Below are positions 29,521-39,420 of a stretch of 64,000 nt of DNA, in pieces. This DNA comes from Bordetella parapertussis (lineage in GTDB: Bacteria; Pseudomonadota; Gammaproteobacteria; Burkholderiales; SG8-39), in assembly GCA_945862265.1 (NCBI GenBank), contig CAMAXP010000016.1, positions 26,108 through 90,107 of the forward strand, written 5' to 3'. Made by a program: the position numbers and the translations under genes. The first letter of the stretch is position 1; each line of letters starts with the position of its first letter. The notes under the pieces are model-generated. The model was not told where the DNA came from. It made no database searches and saw only the letters and a program-made list of their open reading frames with translations.

Positions 29521-30615
29521 CTAGGCGATGACCCCGCCGCCGAGGCATACCGGCCCGTCATAGACCACCACCGACTGCCCGGGCGTCACCGCCCAGTGCG
29601 GCTCGGAAAACTCCAGCGACAGCTCGTCGTCCTCGACGCGCGTGAGCTGGCAGGTGGAATCGGCCTGCCGATAGCGGCTCTTTGCCGTATGCACCGCGCC
29701 CTCCACGGGGAGCTCGCCGCTGACCCAGCTGGTATCCATCGCCGACAGCCGGCGCTTCAGCAGCAGCGGGTCATCGTGCCCCTGGACGACAACAAGCGTG
29801 TTCTCCGCAAGGTCCTTTTCGGCCACATACCAGGCCGTCCCGTCACCGCCCTGCCGACCGCCGATGCCGATGCCCTTCCTCTGCCCGATCGTGTAGAACG
29901 CCAGGCCTATGTGCTGGCCGACCACCTTGCCGTCGGGCGTCTTGATCGGCCCGGGTTCCTTGGGCAGGTACCGGTTGAGGAACTCCCGGAACGGCCGCTC
30001 ACCGATGAAGCAGATCCCGGTGGAGTCCTTCTTGTCATGGTTGGGCAGGCACGCCTCCTGGGCGATGCGGCGCACTTCGGTCTTCGGCAGATGCCCCACG
30101 GGGAACATCACGCGCGACAACTGCGACTGGTTGAGCCGGTGCAGGAAATAGCTCTGGTCCTTGGTCACGTCCGCGCCGCGCAGCAGTTCGAACCGGCTCA
30201 CGCCCTCCTCCCGATCCACCACGGTCTCACGTACCTGCGCATAGTGCCCGGTCGCGATGCGCGTGGCGCCGAGCTCCAGCGCGTGGTCGAGGAAGGACTT
30301 GAACTTGATCTCGGCGTTGCACAGCACGTCGGGGTTGGGCGTGCGGCCCGCGGAATACTCCCGCAGGAAGTCCGCGAACACGCGATCCTTGTATTCGGCG
30401 GCGAAGTTCACCGCCTCGAGATCCACACCGATCACGTCCGCGGCCGAGGCCGCATCGATCAGGTCCTGCCGGGTCGAGCAGTACTCGTCATCGTCGTCGT
30501 CCTCCCAGTTCTTCATGAACAGGCCGACAACGTCATAGCCCTGGCGCTTGAGCAACAGCGCGGCCACCGAGGAATCGACCCCGCCCGACATGCCGACGAC
30601 GACGCGCTCGCCCAT
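29521..30615 (-). CDS. mnmA: tRNA-specific 2-thiouridylase MnmA
   Basis: MnmA, 364 residues, installs 2-thiouridine at position 34 of Lys, Glu and Gln tRNAs. The ATP pyrophosphatase loop [16 protein letters not shown] is at residues 8-23. The two catalytic cysteines lie in [12 protein letters not shown] and [13 protein letters not shown], and [10 protein letters not shown] and the C-terminal barrel are present. The length is normal. A Nudix hydrolase gene lies 2 bp upstream, the common mnmA-nudJ arrangement. Confidence 0.97.
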   Translation of the reverse strand: MGERVVVGMSGGVDSSVAALLLKRQGYDVVGLFMKNWEDDDDDEYCSTRQDLIDAASAADVIGVDLEAVNFAAEYKDRVFADFLREYSAGRTPNPDVLCNAEIKFKSFLDHALELGATRIATGHYAQVRETVVDREEGVSRFELLRGADVTKDQSYFLHRLNQSQLSRVMFPVGHLPKTEVRRIAQEACLPNHDKKDSTGICFIGERPFREFLNRYLPKEPGPIKTPDGKVVGQHIGLAFYTIGQRKGIGIGGRQGGDGTAWYVAEKDLAENTLVVVQGHDDPLLLKRRLSAMDTSWVSGELPVEGAVHTAKSRYRQADSTCQLTRVEDDELSLEFSEPHWAVTPGQSVVVYDGPVCLGGGVIA

Positions 30616-30617
30616 GA

Positions 30618-31070
30618 TCAGGCGAACTCAGTGGAAAAAACATCGAGCGGGTGGCGCCGCCCCGCGAGATAGTCGTCCACGCAGCGCATCACCAGCGGCG
30701 AGCGGTGCATTTCCGGGCGCGCAGCAATTTCCTCGCGCGACAGCCAGTGGGTCGCCACGATTTCGGTGTCGAGACTGCGCGCCGCATCGACGCTGCCGAT
30801 GGTGCCGGCGAACGCAAACCTCAGGAACGTGTTGTCGGCGGGCGCGTAATGCCAGCGGTAGATGCCGACCAGCGAAGTCGGCTCAAATGCGTACGCCGTC
30901 TCCTCGAGAGTCTCCCGCACGCAGGCCTCGATGAGCGACTCGCCCGGGTCGAGGTGTCCGGCGGGCTGGTTGAGTACGCGACGGCCGTCCGAAATTTCCT
31001 CCACCAAGAGGAACTTCCCGGCGCGCTCGATCACCGCGGCGACCGTGGCGCTGGGCTTCCAGACGGTCAC
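30618..31070 (-). CDS. Nudix hydrolase (NudJ-like)
   Basis: A 150-residue protein with a complete Nudix box, [20 protein letters not shown] plus two residues, around residues 38-60, including the REtxEE metal-binding core. NudJ-type enzymes cleave thiamine pyrophosphates or nucleoside di- and triphosphates. The exact substrate is not readable. Spacing is 2 bp to mnmA and 7 bp from the upstream aminotransferase, so the three genes probably form an operon. Confidence 0.88.
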   Translation of the reverse strand: MTVWKPSATVAAVIERAGKFLLVEEISDGRRVLNQPAGHLDPGESLIEACVRETLEETAYAFEPTSLVGIYRWHYAPADNTFLRFAFAGTIGSVDAARSLDTEIVATHWLSREEIAARPEMHRSPLVMRCVDDYLAGRRHPLDVFSTEFA

Positions 31071-31077
31071 GGCCGTG

Positions 31078-32307
31078 TCACTTCGTGTTCTTCTTCACGA
31101 AGTCCGCCATGCGCGCGATGCCCTTCTCGATCATCTCGTTCGAAGCGGCGTACGAGAAGCGCACATGCTGCCCCTCACCCGGCACGCGCGAACCGAAATG
31201 GATATCGGCGAGCACCGCCACGCCCGCCTCGTTCAGCAGGCGCTTCCTGAACTCCTCGGAGTCGTTCGCCCCGACCATGCGGCAGGCTTCGGTCACGTTC
31301 GGCCAGGCGTAGAACGCGCCCGGCGGGGTCTTGCACGTTACGCCGGGGACCTTGTTGAGCAGCCCGACAATGAGGTCGCGCCGCTCGAGGAAGCTCTTCT
31401 TCATCATCTCCGCCGCGTCCTGCGGGCCGTTGATCGCCTCCACCGCGGCCCATTGTGAAATCTGCGACGCGCAGGAGTCGGTGTTGGTCACCCAGCGGGT
31501 GAACACCGGCGCAAGCGTGGGGTTCGAGATGAACCCGATCCGCCACCCGGTCATCGCCCAGGTCTTCGATGCGCCATCGGAAATGATCGTGCGCTCGTAC
31601 ATGCCCGGCACCTGCGCGATCGAGAAGAACGCGCCGTCCGCATTTTCGTTGAACGTGAGGCGCGAATAGATCTCGTCGGCGTAGACCCAGACCTGCGGGT
31701 GCTTTTGCAGGATCGCAGCGATCTGCTCCAACTCTGACTTCGACAGCAGCCCGCCGGTCGGGTTGTGCGGGTAGTTGAGGATCAGCAGCTTGGTCTTCGG
31801 GGTGATCAGCTTTTCGAGCTCGGCCGGGTCGAACGAGAAATTGCGCGCCTCCTTCAGGTGGATCGGCACGGGCTTGGCGCCACAGGCCACGATCTGCGAT
31901 TCGTAGATCGGGAAGCCGGGGTTCGGGTAGATCACTTCGTCGCCTGTCCCGTAATCGGTCACCGACATGACCGCGTAGGCAATGAAGGGCTTCGCACCCG
32001 CACCCACCACCACGTCGTCCGGGCGGATCGGGATCCCGCCGCGCATGCCGGACATGTACTTCGCCACGGCCTCGCGCAGGGGGTCGATGCCGGCGGAGGG
32101 GGTGTAGCCATGCTTGCCCTCGCGGATCGCGCGGATGCCCGCCTCCTGCACATGTGCCGGCGCCGGGAAATCCGGCTGGCCGATGCAGAACGAAATGATG
32201 TCCTTGCCCGTGCGCGCGAGCGCCGTGACTTCGGCCAGCACCACGAAGGCGTTTTCGGTGCCGAGGCTCTGCGCGCGGCGGGACAATTGGGGCGAGGTGC
32301 TTTGCAT
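31078..32307 (-). CDS. Class I/II pyridoxal-phosphate aminotransferase (aspartate/alanine type)
   Basis: A 409-residue fold-type I aminotransferase. The PLP lysine is in SDGASKTWAMTGWRIG. Other contacts are NYPHNPTGG, YADEIYSRL and the C-terminal arginine in GQHVRFSYAAS. The N-terminal segment ISFCIGQPDFPAP and HGYTPSAGIDPLREAVAKY is typical of AspC/AlaA-like enzymes. The ATG at 32307 gives the family N-terminus (SRRAQSLG). Substrate specificity cannot be fixed. Confidence 0.9.
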   Translation of the reverse strand: MQSTSPQLSRRAQSLGTENAFVVLAEVTALARTGKDIISFCIGQPDFPAPAHVQEAGIRAIREGKHGYTPSAGIDPLREAVAKYMSGMRGGIPIRPDDVVVGAGAKPFIAYAVMSVTDYGTGDEVIYPNPGFPIYESQIVACGAKPVPIHLKEARNFSFDPAELEKLITPKTKLLILNYPHNPTGGLLSKSELEQIAAILQKHPQVWVYADEIYSRLTFNENADGAFFSIAQVPGMYERTIISDGASKTWAMTGWRIGFISNPTLAPVFTRWVTNTDSCASQISQWAAVEAINGPQDAAEMMKKSFLERRDLIVGLLNKVPGVTCKTPPGAFYAWPNVTEACRMVGANDSEEFRKRLLNEAGVAVLADIHFGSRVPGEGQHVRFSYAASNEMIEKGIARMADFVKKNTK

Positions 32308-32439
32308 GGGAGTGGCCACTGGGAAAAGAGGGATTTTACCTCGCGCCCCGGATGATTGACCCCACAGCCCTAAGGGTGCATTGAGGGTGCATTGACTTGT
32401 ATCAACCGCAGTCCCGCAGAGAGCCTGTAGCATCACGCA

Positions 32440-33702
32440 GTGAATCCTCCCCTCCCCAGCACCCCGCCGATTCCCGTGCCGCGCAGCCGAACCCTGAAGC
32501 GCGCCGCATTCCTGCTTGCCGCGGCCGCGCTCGCCGCCTATTTCGGTCGCAACGCGCTGCTCGGCACGCCCGTCGAAACCGTCGAAGTCCTCCGGGCCGA
32601 CCTCATCCAGACGGTGGTGGCCAGCGGTCGCGTGATGTCGCCCCGCCGGGTGCGCGTAGGCGCAGTAATCACCGGCCGCGTGGTCGCCATTCCCGTGACC
32701 GAGGGGCAGGCCGTGAAGAAGGGCGCCGAGCTGGTCCTGCTTGAAGACAAGGACGTCCGCGCAGCGCTGGCGCAGGCCCAGGCGGGCGTGGCGCAGGCCG
32801 CGGCGAAAGTCCGGCAACTGCGCGAAGTCGGCCTTCCCGCCGCGCAACAGGCCCTGCTGCAGGCCGAAGCCACGCTCACCCAGGTCCGCGGGCAGTTCGA
32901 CCGCACGAAGCGCCTTCAAGCCCAGGGGTTCGTCGGCCAGTCGCAACTTGACGACGCACAGCGCAACCTCGATGTGGCGGAAAGCCAGGCCCGTGCAGCA
33001 CGCGTGCAGGTGGAGACCAACAGCACCCGCGGCAGCGATTTCGCCATGGCCATGACGGCGCTGGAACAGGCCCGCGCCGCCGAACGCGTCGCACAGGCGA
33101 AACTGCCCGACATGGTCGTCCGGGCGCCCGTGGATGGTGTCCTCATCTCACGCAACGTCGAAGTGGGCGACATCGTGCAACCGGGCAAGGAACTGTTCCT
33201 GCTTGCACCGGCAGGGGAAACCCAGGTCATCGTCCAGATCGACGAGCGTAACCTGTCGCAGCTCTCGTTGGGCCAGAAGGCCCTCGGCTCCGCAGATGCG
33301 TTCCCGGGCCGGCGCTTCCCGGCCGAGCTCATCTACATCAACCCCGGCATCGACGCACTGCGCGGATCGGTCGAGGTGCGGCTCCGCGCCCCCTCACCGC
33401 CCGACTACCTGCGCCAGGACATGACCGTCTCAGTAGACATCGAAGTGGCGCGGCGGGCCCAGGCGGTGGTCGCACCGACGCAAGCCGTGCGCGACGCGAC
33501 AACCGCCCAGCCGTGGGTGCTTGCAGTCCGCAATGGCCGCGCCGAGCGCGTCCCGGTGAAGGTGGGCCTGCGCGGCGACGGGCGCCTCGAAGTGCTGGAA
33601 GGCGCCGCCCCGGGCGACGCGCTGATCCCGGCCAGCCTCGGACTCATAACGGCCGGGCAAAAGGTGCGGGCCCTGCCCCGCGCAGCGCCACCGGCCAGAT
33701 GA
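32440..33702 (+). CDS. HlyD/MacA-type periplasmic adaptor of an export system
   Basis: A 420-residue membrane-fusion protein. It has an N-terminal anchor (RAAFLLAAAALAAYFGRNAL), a biotinyl-lipoyl half-motif (VRVGAVITGRVVAIPVTEGQAVKKG), a long coiled-coil hairpin (about residues 105-205, rich in A, Q, E and R), then the second lipoyl half (VVRAPVDGVLISRNVEVGDIV) and beta-barrel domains. The GTG at 32440 starts the only frame with the anchor. Its stop overlaps the permease start by 4 bp (ATGA). With the two next genes it forms a MacAB-like exporter; the substrate is unknown. Confidence 0.88.
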   Translation: MNPPLPSTPPIPVPRSRTLKRAAFLLAAAALAAYFGRNALLGTPVETVEVLRADLIQTVVASGRVMSPRRVRVGAVITGRVVAIPVTEGQAVKKGAELVLLEDKDVRAALAQAQAGVAQAAAKVRQLREVGLPAAQQALLQAEATLTQVRGQFDRTKRLQAQGFVGQSQLDDAQRNLDVAESQARAARVQVETNSTRGSDFAMAMTALEQARAAERVAQAKLPDMVVRAPVDGVLISRNVEVGDIVQPGKELFLLAPAGETQVIVQIDERNLSQLSLGQKALGSADAFPGRRFPAELIYINPGIDALRGSVEVRLRAPSPPDYLRQDMTVSVDIEVARRAQAVVAPTQAVRDATTAQPWVLAVRNGRAERVPVKVGLRGDGRLEVLEGAAPGDALIPASLGLITAGQKVRALPRAAPPAR

Positions 33703-34925
33703 ACCGCTTCCTGCCGTTCGAGGCGATCGCGGCATTCCGGTTCATGCGCGAGGGGATCTCCCAGACCATGCTGATCGTCCTGGGCGTGGCGCTTGGCGTC
33801 GGCGTGATCGTGTTCATGTCGGCCCTGATCTCCGGCCTGCAGTCGAACATCATCCGCCGCACCCTCAATTCCGTCGCGCCGATCGTCATCATCCCGCTGG
33901 AGCAGGTCGCCCGTCCGCAGCGCAAAGACGAGCCCGGCGCGCTGGCGGAAAACGTGCAGCCCCGCTCGCAGCAGTTGCGCTCGATCGACCAGTGGCAGAA
34001 GGTGCGCGCCCAGCTCGAACGGATGCCGTCGATCGTGGCGGTCGCGCCCGTGGTGTCCGGGCCGGGCTTCGCGCTGCGCGGGGACGCCAACAAGGCGGTC
34101 ACCATCACCGGGATCGAATCCGACACCTACCTGCGGGTGATCGCCCTCGAGGAAAAGATCGTCGCGGGACGCCTGCCCGCAGGCGCCTCAGACATCGTCA
34201 TCGGGATCGAGCTCTCGAAGGACCTCGGCGCCGGGGTAGGCGACAAGCTGCGGCTGACCACGGCCTCAGGGGGCACCGAGACGCTGAACGTCGTCGGCCT
34301 CTTCGACTTCGGCAACAAGGCGGTGAATAGCCGCAGCGTCTACATCGGGCTTCGCGTCGCGCAGAACCTGCTCAACCTGTCCGGCGGCGTCTCCAGCATC
34401 GAGGTGAAGGTGCACGAACCCTTCGAGGCCGAGAACATCGCGCAGAGGATCCAGTCGGAAACCGGGCTGCAGGCCGACAGCTGGATCAAGACCAACGCCC
34501 AGTTCTTCACCGCGATGGCAGCCCAGAGCCTGTCGAACACGGTGATCCGGTTTTTCGTCGGGCTGACCGCCGCGCTGGGCATCGCAAGCGTCCTCGTCGT
34601 CTCCGTGGTGCAGAAGTCGAAGGAGATCGGCATCCTGCGCGCGATGGGCACCTCGCGCGCGCAGGTGCTGCGCGTGTTTCTCGTGCAGGGCGGCGTCATG
34701 GGCCTCGTGGGTTCGCTCTTCGGGTGCGGGCTCGGGTGGTCCTTCCTCGCAGTCTGGCGCAGCATCGCCCTGAACCCGGACGGCACGCCGCTGTTCATCA
34801 TCGAAATCGCGCCGGAACTCTTCCTGCTCGCTGCGGCCGGCGCAACGCTCGTCGGCGTCCTTGCCGCCGTCGTCCCGGCGCGCCGCGCCGCGCGCCTCGA
34901 CCCGGCGATTGCGATCCGTGGCTGA
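33699..34925 (+). CDS. MacB/FtsX-type ABC transporter permease
   Basis: A 408-residue permease with the four-helix FtsX/MacB topology. A first helix near residues 20-45 ([20 protein letters not shown]) is followed by a large periplasmic domain and then three C-terminal helices ([57 protein letters not shown]). [20 protein letters not shown] is the usual coupling helix. The start overlaps the adaptor gene stop, and the gene end overlaps the ATPase gene start. It probably exports or extracts a lipophilic or peptide substrate to the periplasm. Confidence 0.9.
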   Translation: MNRFLPFEAIAAFRFMREGISQTMLIVLGVALGVGVIVFMSALISGLQSNIIRRTLNSVAPIVIIPLEQVARPQRKDEPGALAENVQPRSQQLRSIDQWQKVRAQLERMPSIVAVAPVVSGPGFALRGDANKAVTITGIESDTYLRVIALEEKIVAGRLPAGASDIVIGIELSKDLGAGVGDKLRLTTASGGTETLNVVGLFDFGNKAVNSRSVYIGLRVAQNLLNLSGGVSSIEVKVHEPFEAENIAQRIQSETGLQADSWIKTNAQFFTAMAAQSLSNTVIRFFVGLTAALGIASVLVVSVVQKSKEIGILRAMGTSRAQVLRVFLVQGGVMGLVGSLFGCGLGWSFLAVWRSIALNPDGTPLFIIEIAPELFLLAAAGATLVGVLAAVVPARRAARLDPAIAIRG

Positions 34926-35640
34926 GCGCGCCGAAACGCTGCGCCTCGAAGGCGTGCGCAAGTCGTACGGGGTGGGCACCCCGGCAGAGCTTGAAGTGCT
35001 GCACGGCATCGACCTGCGCCTCCAGCAAGGCGAGTTCGCGGCACTGATCGGCCCCTCGGGCGGTGGCAAGAGCACGCTGCTCAACCTGATCGGGCTGCTC
35101 GACCGACCGACCGCAGGGCGGCTCTTCGTCACCGGCCAGGAGTCCGGCGTGCTCGGCGACACAGAGCTGACGCAGTTGCGCGGACGCAGCATCGGGTTCG
35201 TATTCCAGTACCACTACCTGCTGCCTGCGTTCACCGCTGTCGAGAACGTCATGATGCCGATCCTTGCCCAGCGGGGCTTCCCGGACGCAGCCATGCGCGA
35301 GCGCGCCGAGCGCCTGCTCGACGGCGTCGGCCTGACGCCGTGGCGCGACCACATGGCCAACAACCTCTCCGGCGGCCAGCAGCAGCGCGTGGCGATCGCG
35401 CGGGCGCTGGCCCTCGAGCCGGCGCTGGTGCTCGCAGACGAGCCGACCGGCAACCTCGACACGAAGTCGGCCGACGTTGTGTTCGACATGCTGCGTGAAG
35501 TGAACCGGTCCAGTGGCACCACCTTCCTGATCGTGACGCACGACCCGCGCCTCGCGCAACGCTGCGACCGGATCATCGAACTGGTCGACGGCACCATCGT
35601 GTCGGACCGGCCCAACACGGCAGCGGGCAGCGCGACCTGA
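34918..35640 (+). CDS. MacB/LolD-type ABC transporter ATPase
   Basis: A 240-residue nucleotide-binding subunit with all ABC motifs: Walker [17 protein letters not shown]-loop [18 protein letters not shown], signature [17 protein letters not shown], Walker [15 protein letters not shown] and H-loop VTHD. The GTG at 34918 overlaps the permease gene by 8 bp, giving a start directly before the first strand ([13 protein letters not shown]). An earlier ATG would lie well inside the permease gene. It completes the adaptor-permease-ATPase operon. Confidence 0.93.
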   Translation: MAERAETLRLEGVRKSYGVGTPAELEVLHGIDLRLQQGEFAALIGPSGGGKSTLLNLIGLLDRPTAGRLFVTGQESGVLGDTELTQLRGRSIGFVFQYHYLLPAFTAVENVMMPILAQRGFPDAAMRERAERLLDGVGLTPWRDHMANNLSGGQQQRVAIARALALEPALVLADEPTGNLDTKSADVVFDMLREVNRSSGTTFLIVTHDPRLAQRCDRIIELVDGTIVSDRPNTAAGSAT

Positions 35641-35706
35641 CCGGGCGCGCCGCCGTGCGTACGGCCGCGCTGCTAAGATGCGGCCCGGGCCTTCCGGAGC
35701 ATCCCC

Positions 35707-36672
35707 ATGCTGATCAATTGCGTTGCGTACCAGGACGGGAAGAAACTCGCCGAGATCCCGAAGGAGGAGATCAGCACCTACGTGAGCCGCCCCGACTGCT
35801 TCGTCTGGGTCGCGCTCAAGGATGCCGATCCGGCCGAACTCGAGGAAATGAAGGCGGAGTTCGGCCTGCACGAACTCGCCGTCGAGGATGCCCGCCACGG
35901 CCACCAGCGTCCCAAGATCGAGGAGTACGGGGACTCCCTCTTCGCCGTCCTGCATGTGATCGAAGCGGCCGGCGATGAGCTCTCCGTCGGCGAGGTGGAC
36001 GTGTTCGTCGGGCGCAACTACGTGCTTTCGGTGCGCAACCGTACTGAGCGCGGGTTTACCGAAGTCCGCGCGCGCTGCGAGCGGGAACCCGAACTCCTCC
36101 AGCACGGGTCAGGCTATGTGCTGTATGCGCTGATGGACTCGGTCGTGGACCGGTATTTCCCCGTGCTCGACGCGCTGGAGGTCGAGCTTGAAAGGATCGA
36201 GGAGCGCATCTTCGCCGGCACCTCGGCGCGCCAGAACATCGAGGCGCTCTACGGCCTGAAGCAGAAGCTGATGGCCATGAAGCATGCGATCGGGCCGCTG
36301 CTGGAGGCGGTGAGCAAGCTCTACGGCGGCCGCGTGCCGCAGATCTGCGCGGGCATGGGCGAGTATTTCCGCGACGTTTACGACCACCTTGTCCGCCTCA
36401 ACCAGACGATCGACTCCATCCGCGACATGGTGATCACCGCCACCTCGGTGAACCTGTCGCTGATCGCGCTGGCGGAGAACGAGACAACCAAGCGGCTGGC
36501 CTCCTATGCCGCGCTGGTCGCCGTGCCCACGATGGTCGCGGGCATCTACGGCATGAACTTCGAGCACATGCCCGAGCTGAAATGGGAGTGGGGATACCCG
36601 TTCACGCTCGGGGTGATGTTCGTCGCCGATGTCTACCTGTGGATGAGGTTCAGGAAGTCCGGCTGGCTGTAG
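35707..36672 (+). CDS. corA: CorA-type magnesium/cobalt transporter
   Basis: A 321-residue protein with a large cytoplasmic funnel domain and two C-terminal membrane helices. The first helix ends with the YGMNFEHMPE signature (the GMN selectivity motif), and the protein ends LWMRFRKSGWL, as in typical CorA. A pentameric magnesium channel is expected. Its stop codon directly abuts the stop of the convergent aminotransferase gene, with no bases between. Confidence 0.95.
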   Translation: MLINCVAYQDGKKLAEIPKEEISTYVSRPDCFVWVALKDADPAELEEMKAEFGLHELAVEDARHGHQRPKIEEYGDSLFAVLHVIEAAGDELSVGEVDVFVGRNYVLSVRNRTERGFTEVRARCEREPELLQHGSGYVLYALMDSVVDRYFPVLDALEVELERIEERIFAGTSARQNIEALYGLKQKLMAMKHAIGPLLEAVSKLYGGRVPQICAGMGEYFRDVYDHLVRLNQTIDSIRDMVITATSVNLSLIALAENETTKRLASYAALVAVPTMVAGIYGMNFEHMPELKWEWGYPFTLGVMFVADVYLWMRFRKSGWL

Positions 36673-38004
36673 TCAAGCCACCGTTCCCAACACCTCGGCC
36701 ACGGTGCTGAACATCCTGTCGAGGTGCTTCTTCTCGCAGATGAGCGGCGGGCAGAACGCCACGTTGTCGCCCACCGGGCGCACGAACACGCCCTTGGCCC
36801 AGCATTTCTCGAACACCTCGAACCCGCGGGCCCCGGCTGCCACGGCACCGGTGCCGTCGTTCAGCGGACGCGGCGCGAGTTCAATTGCGCCGATCAGTCC
36901 GAGGTTGCGGCAGTCGATCACGTGCGGAGCGCCCTTGAACGAGTGAATCCCGTCTTCGAAGACCTGTGCCAGCTGGTTCGGACGGTTGAAGAGATCTTCT
37001 TCAGCGTAGGTATCCATCGTGGCGATCGCAGCCGCGCTGGCGAGCGGGTGCCCGGAATACGTATAGCCGTGGAAGAACTGCACGCCGGCCCCGGCCGACT
37101 GCATGAAGGTGTCGTAGATCTCCTTCTTCACGATCACGCCGCCGAGCGGGACGCTGCCCGAAGTCACGCCCTTGGCGAAAGTGATCATGTCGGGTGTCAC
37201 GCCGAAGTACTGCGAGGCGAAAGGCTTGCCCAGCCGCCCGAAACCGCAGATCACCTCGTCGAAAATGAGGAGGATGCCGTGCTTCGTGCAGATGTCCCGC
37301 AGGCGCTGCAGGTAGCCCTGCGGCGGCACCAGCACGCCGCCAGCGCCCGCCACCGGCTCGACGATCACGGCGGCGATGTTGCCCGCGTCATGCAGGGGAA
37401 CGATGCGCTGCTCGAGCTCGTCGGCCAGTTCCACGCCGGTTGTCGCGCAGCCGCGCACGAACGCGCGCGTGGAGAGGTCCTGCGTATGGCGCAGGTGGTC
37501 GGTGCCGCCCAGCAGGATGCCGCCATAGGCCTTGCGGGTGACCGGCACACCCGAGACCGACATCCCGCCGATGTTCACGCCGTGATAGGCCTTCTCGCGG
37601 CCGATGAAGCGCGTCCGCGCCCCTTCGCCGCGCAGGCGGTGGTAGGCCACCGCCATCTTCATTACTGTGTCGACCGCCTCCGATCCGGAGTTGGTGAAGA
37701 ACACATGATCCATTCCCTCCGGCGCGAGCGCCGCGACGCGCTCCGCGGCCGCAAAGGCGAGCGGATGCCCGGTCGAGAACGACGCCGCGAAATCCAGCTC
37801 ACCGGCCTGCTTGCGGATCGCCTCGACGATCTTCGGGCGGCAGTGGCCGGCGTTCACGCACCAGAGCGTCGCGAGCCCGTCCAGCACCTCGCTCCCGTCG
37901 GCGAGGCGGTAATACATGTCCTTCGCGCCCACGATCATCTTCGGTGCGGCCTTGAACCGCGGGTTGTCGGTGTAGGGCATCCAGTAGTGGTCTAGTTTCT
38001 GCAT
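36673..38004 (-). CDS. Class III omega-amino acid:pyruvate aminotransferase
   Basis: A 443-residue class III PLP enzyme. FTNSGSEAVDTVMKMA, KAYHGVN, VIVEPVAGAGGVLVPP, LIFDEVICGFGRLG and the PLP lysine in TFAKGVTSGSVPLGG are all present, as is the N-terminal HYWMPYTDNP typical of beta-alanine:pyruvate aminotransferases. It is the last gene of the long catabolic gene run, 6 bp after the carboxymuconolactone decarboxylase-like gene. Its connection to the aromatic pathway is not obvious. Confidence 0.88.
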   Translation of the reverse strand: MQKLDHYWMPYTDNPRFKAAPKMIVGAKDMYYRLADGSEVLDGLATLWCVNAGHCRPKIVEAIRKQAGELDFAASFSTGHPLAFAAAERVAALAPEGMDHVFFTNSGSEAVDTVMKMAVAYHRLRGEGARTRFIGREKAYHGVNIGGMSVSGVPVTRKAYGGILLGGTDHLRHTQDLSTRAFVRGCATTGVELADELEQRIVPLHDAGNIAAVIVEPVAGAGGVLVPPQGYLQRLRDICTKHGILLIFDEVICGFGRLGKPFASQYFGVTPDMITFAKGVTSGSVPLGGVIVKKEIYDTFMQSAGAGVQFFHGYTYSGHPLASAAAIATMDTYAEEDLFNRPNQLAQVFEDGIHSFKGAPHVIDCRNLGLIGAIELAPRPLNDGTGAVAAGARGFEVFEKCWAKGVFVRPVGDNVAFCPPLICEKKHLDRMFSTVAEVLGTVA

Positions 38005-38010
38005 GGCGCG

Positions 38011-38397
38011 TCAGATCCCCAGTTCGGTGAAGACTTCCTTCGCGATCCGGAAGCTGTCCATCGCCGCCGGCGCGCCGCAGTACACGGCCGATTGGATCAG
38101 GATTTCGCGGATCTCCTCCTTGGTCACGCCGTTGTTGAGTGCGCCCTTCACGTGGATGCGGAACTCGTGCCCGCGATTGAGCGCGGTCAGCATCGCGAGG
38201 TTGATCATCGAGCGGGTCTTCTTCTCGAGGCCCGGCCGGGCCCAGCTCGACGCCCAGGCGTGCGCGGTGATGTATTCCTGCAAGGGCATCGAGAATTCGT
38301 CGGCCGTATTGAGGGCGTTGTCGACGTACGCGTCCCCGAGGACTTCCTTCCTCACTTTCAGTCCGCGTTCGAAAAGGGGCTTGAGGGCTTCATCCAT
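38011..38397 (-). CDS. 4-carboxymuconolactone decarboxylase (PcaC)-like protein
   Basis: A 128-residue carboxymuconolactone decarboxylase-family protein: REVLGDAYVD-like start (KVRKEVLGDAYVD), WARPGLEKKTRSMINLAML, HVKGALNNGVTKEEIREIL and QSAVYCGAPAAMDSFRIA. The ATG at 38397 follows AGGAGA. In the protocatechuate pathway PcaC decarboxylates 4-carboxymuconolactone. Since the upstream TphB-like enzyme would yield protocatechuate, this is a plausible link, but no other pca gene is nearby. An AhpD-like role is less likely because no CxxC pair is present. Confidence 0.85.
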   Translation of the reverse strand: MDEALKPLFERGLKVRKEVLGDAYVDNALNTADEFSMPLQEYITAHAWASSWARPGLEKKTRSMINLAMLTALNRGHEFRIHVKGALNNGVTKEEIREILIQSAVYCGAPAAMDSFRIAKEVFTELGI

Positions 38398-38411
38398 GGC
38401 TGTCTCCTGGG

Positions 38412-39410
38412 TCAGTTCCGGGCGTCCGCTGGCGTGACGAACGCGTCGCAGTAAAAATCGTTTTCGGGAAGGTAACGCTGCAGGGTGAAATCGCGCCGCG
38501 CCGCCTCCACCATCGCGGTTACGCCGCAAGCGTACACCTCGCAGCCGGCGAGCGTGGCGTAGTCCTCCATCACGGCCCGGTGCACGAACCCCGTGCGCCC
38601 CACCCAGTCCGCGTCCGGCTCAGACAGCACCGGGAAGAACCGGAAGTGCGGGTGCTGCGCGGCCCACTTCTCGGGAAGGTCGGCAAGATAGAGGTCCTCC
38701 TTCGCGCGCGCGCCCCAGTAGAGCGTCATCGGGCGGGTGACTTCACCGCCCCCGGCCTTCCTGAACAGGTCCTCGAGGATCGACTTGATCGGCGCAAACC
38801 CGGTGCCGCTTGCGACGAACACCAGCGGCTTTTCGCCCTCTCGCAGCCAGAAGTCGCCGGACGGCAGTTCCACGCGCAGCACATCCCCCTGCTTGAGGGT
38901 CGGCAGCACTTCCCCCGAGAATCGACCGCCCGGGATCACGCGCACATGGAGCACCGCAACGTCGCTCTGCTGGGGCGCGTTGGCCATCGAAAAGCTGCGC
39001 CGCGCGCCATCCGCGAGGATCACGTCGAGGTACTGCCCCGCCTTGAACTTGACGCGCACCCCGGCCGGGAAGCGCAACTGCACGATCTTCACGTCGTCGG
39101 CCGCATCGGTCACGCGCAGGACCTTGGCGTCGATCGCGCTCTTCGCCGCCGGGTCGGCGCGACGGATCTCGCGCGGCGCGATCACGAGATCTGACTTCGG
39201 CCGCGTCTGGCAGAAGAGGATGTAGACGTCTTCCGGGTACGGCGTGTCGAACTCGCCGCTGCGGATCAGGCCGCGGCAACTGGCGCAGGCCCCGCGCAGG
39301 CACGAGTAGGGCATCTCGTACCCCGCAAGGCGTGCCGCATCGAGGATGGTCGTGCCTGCGTCGCAGGGAAAAGCGATGTCGCTATCCGCGACACGGATCG
39401 TGAATGCCAC
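38412..39410 (-). CDS. tphA1: Dioxygenase reductase component (TphA1-like), ferredoxin-FAD-NAD(P)H type
   Basis: A 332-residue electron-transfer protein. The N-terminal plant-type [2Fe-2S] ferredoxin domain has CLRGACASC and a later cysteine in YILFCQTRP. The FAD domain has RSFSMANAP, and the NAD(P)H domain has FVASGTGFAPIKSILEDL and CGVTAMVEAA. This order and length match TphA1 of terephthalate dioxygenases and similar reductases. It follows the TphB-like gene by 10 bp in the same order as in Comamonas tph operons. It should supply electrons to one or both of the Rieske oxygenases in the run. Confidence 0.85.
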   Translation of the reverse strand: MAFTIRVADSDIAFPCDAGTTILDAARLAGYEMPYSCLRGACASCRGLIRSGEFDTPYPEDVYILFCQTRPKSDLVIAPREIRRADPAAKSAIDAKVLRVTDAADDVKIVQLRFPAGVRVKFKAGQYLDVILADGARRSFSMANAPQQSDVAVLHVRVIPGGRFSGEVLPTLKQGDVLRVELPSGDFWLREGEKPLVFVASGTGFAPIKSILEDLFRKAGGGEVTRPMTLYWGARAKEDLYLADLPEKWAAQHPHFRFFPVLSEPDADWVGRTGFVHRAVMEDYATLAGCEVYACGVTAMVEAARRDFTLQRYLPENDFYCDAFVTPADARN

Positions 39411-39420
39411 GACCGGGGAA

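Noticed and set aside
32308..32946. Upstream extension of the aminotransferase frame
   Set aside because: It runs antisense into the adaptor-protein gene; the family N-terminus begins at 32307.
34798..36105. Minus-strand frame of 435 codons opposite the ABC ATPase and corA
   Set aside because: Antisense to two genes with complete signature motifs.
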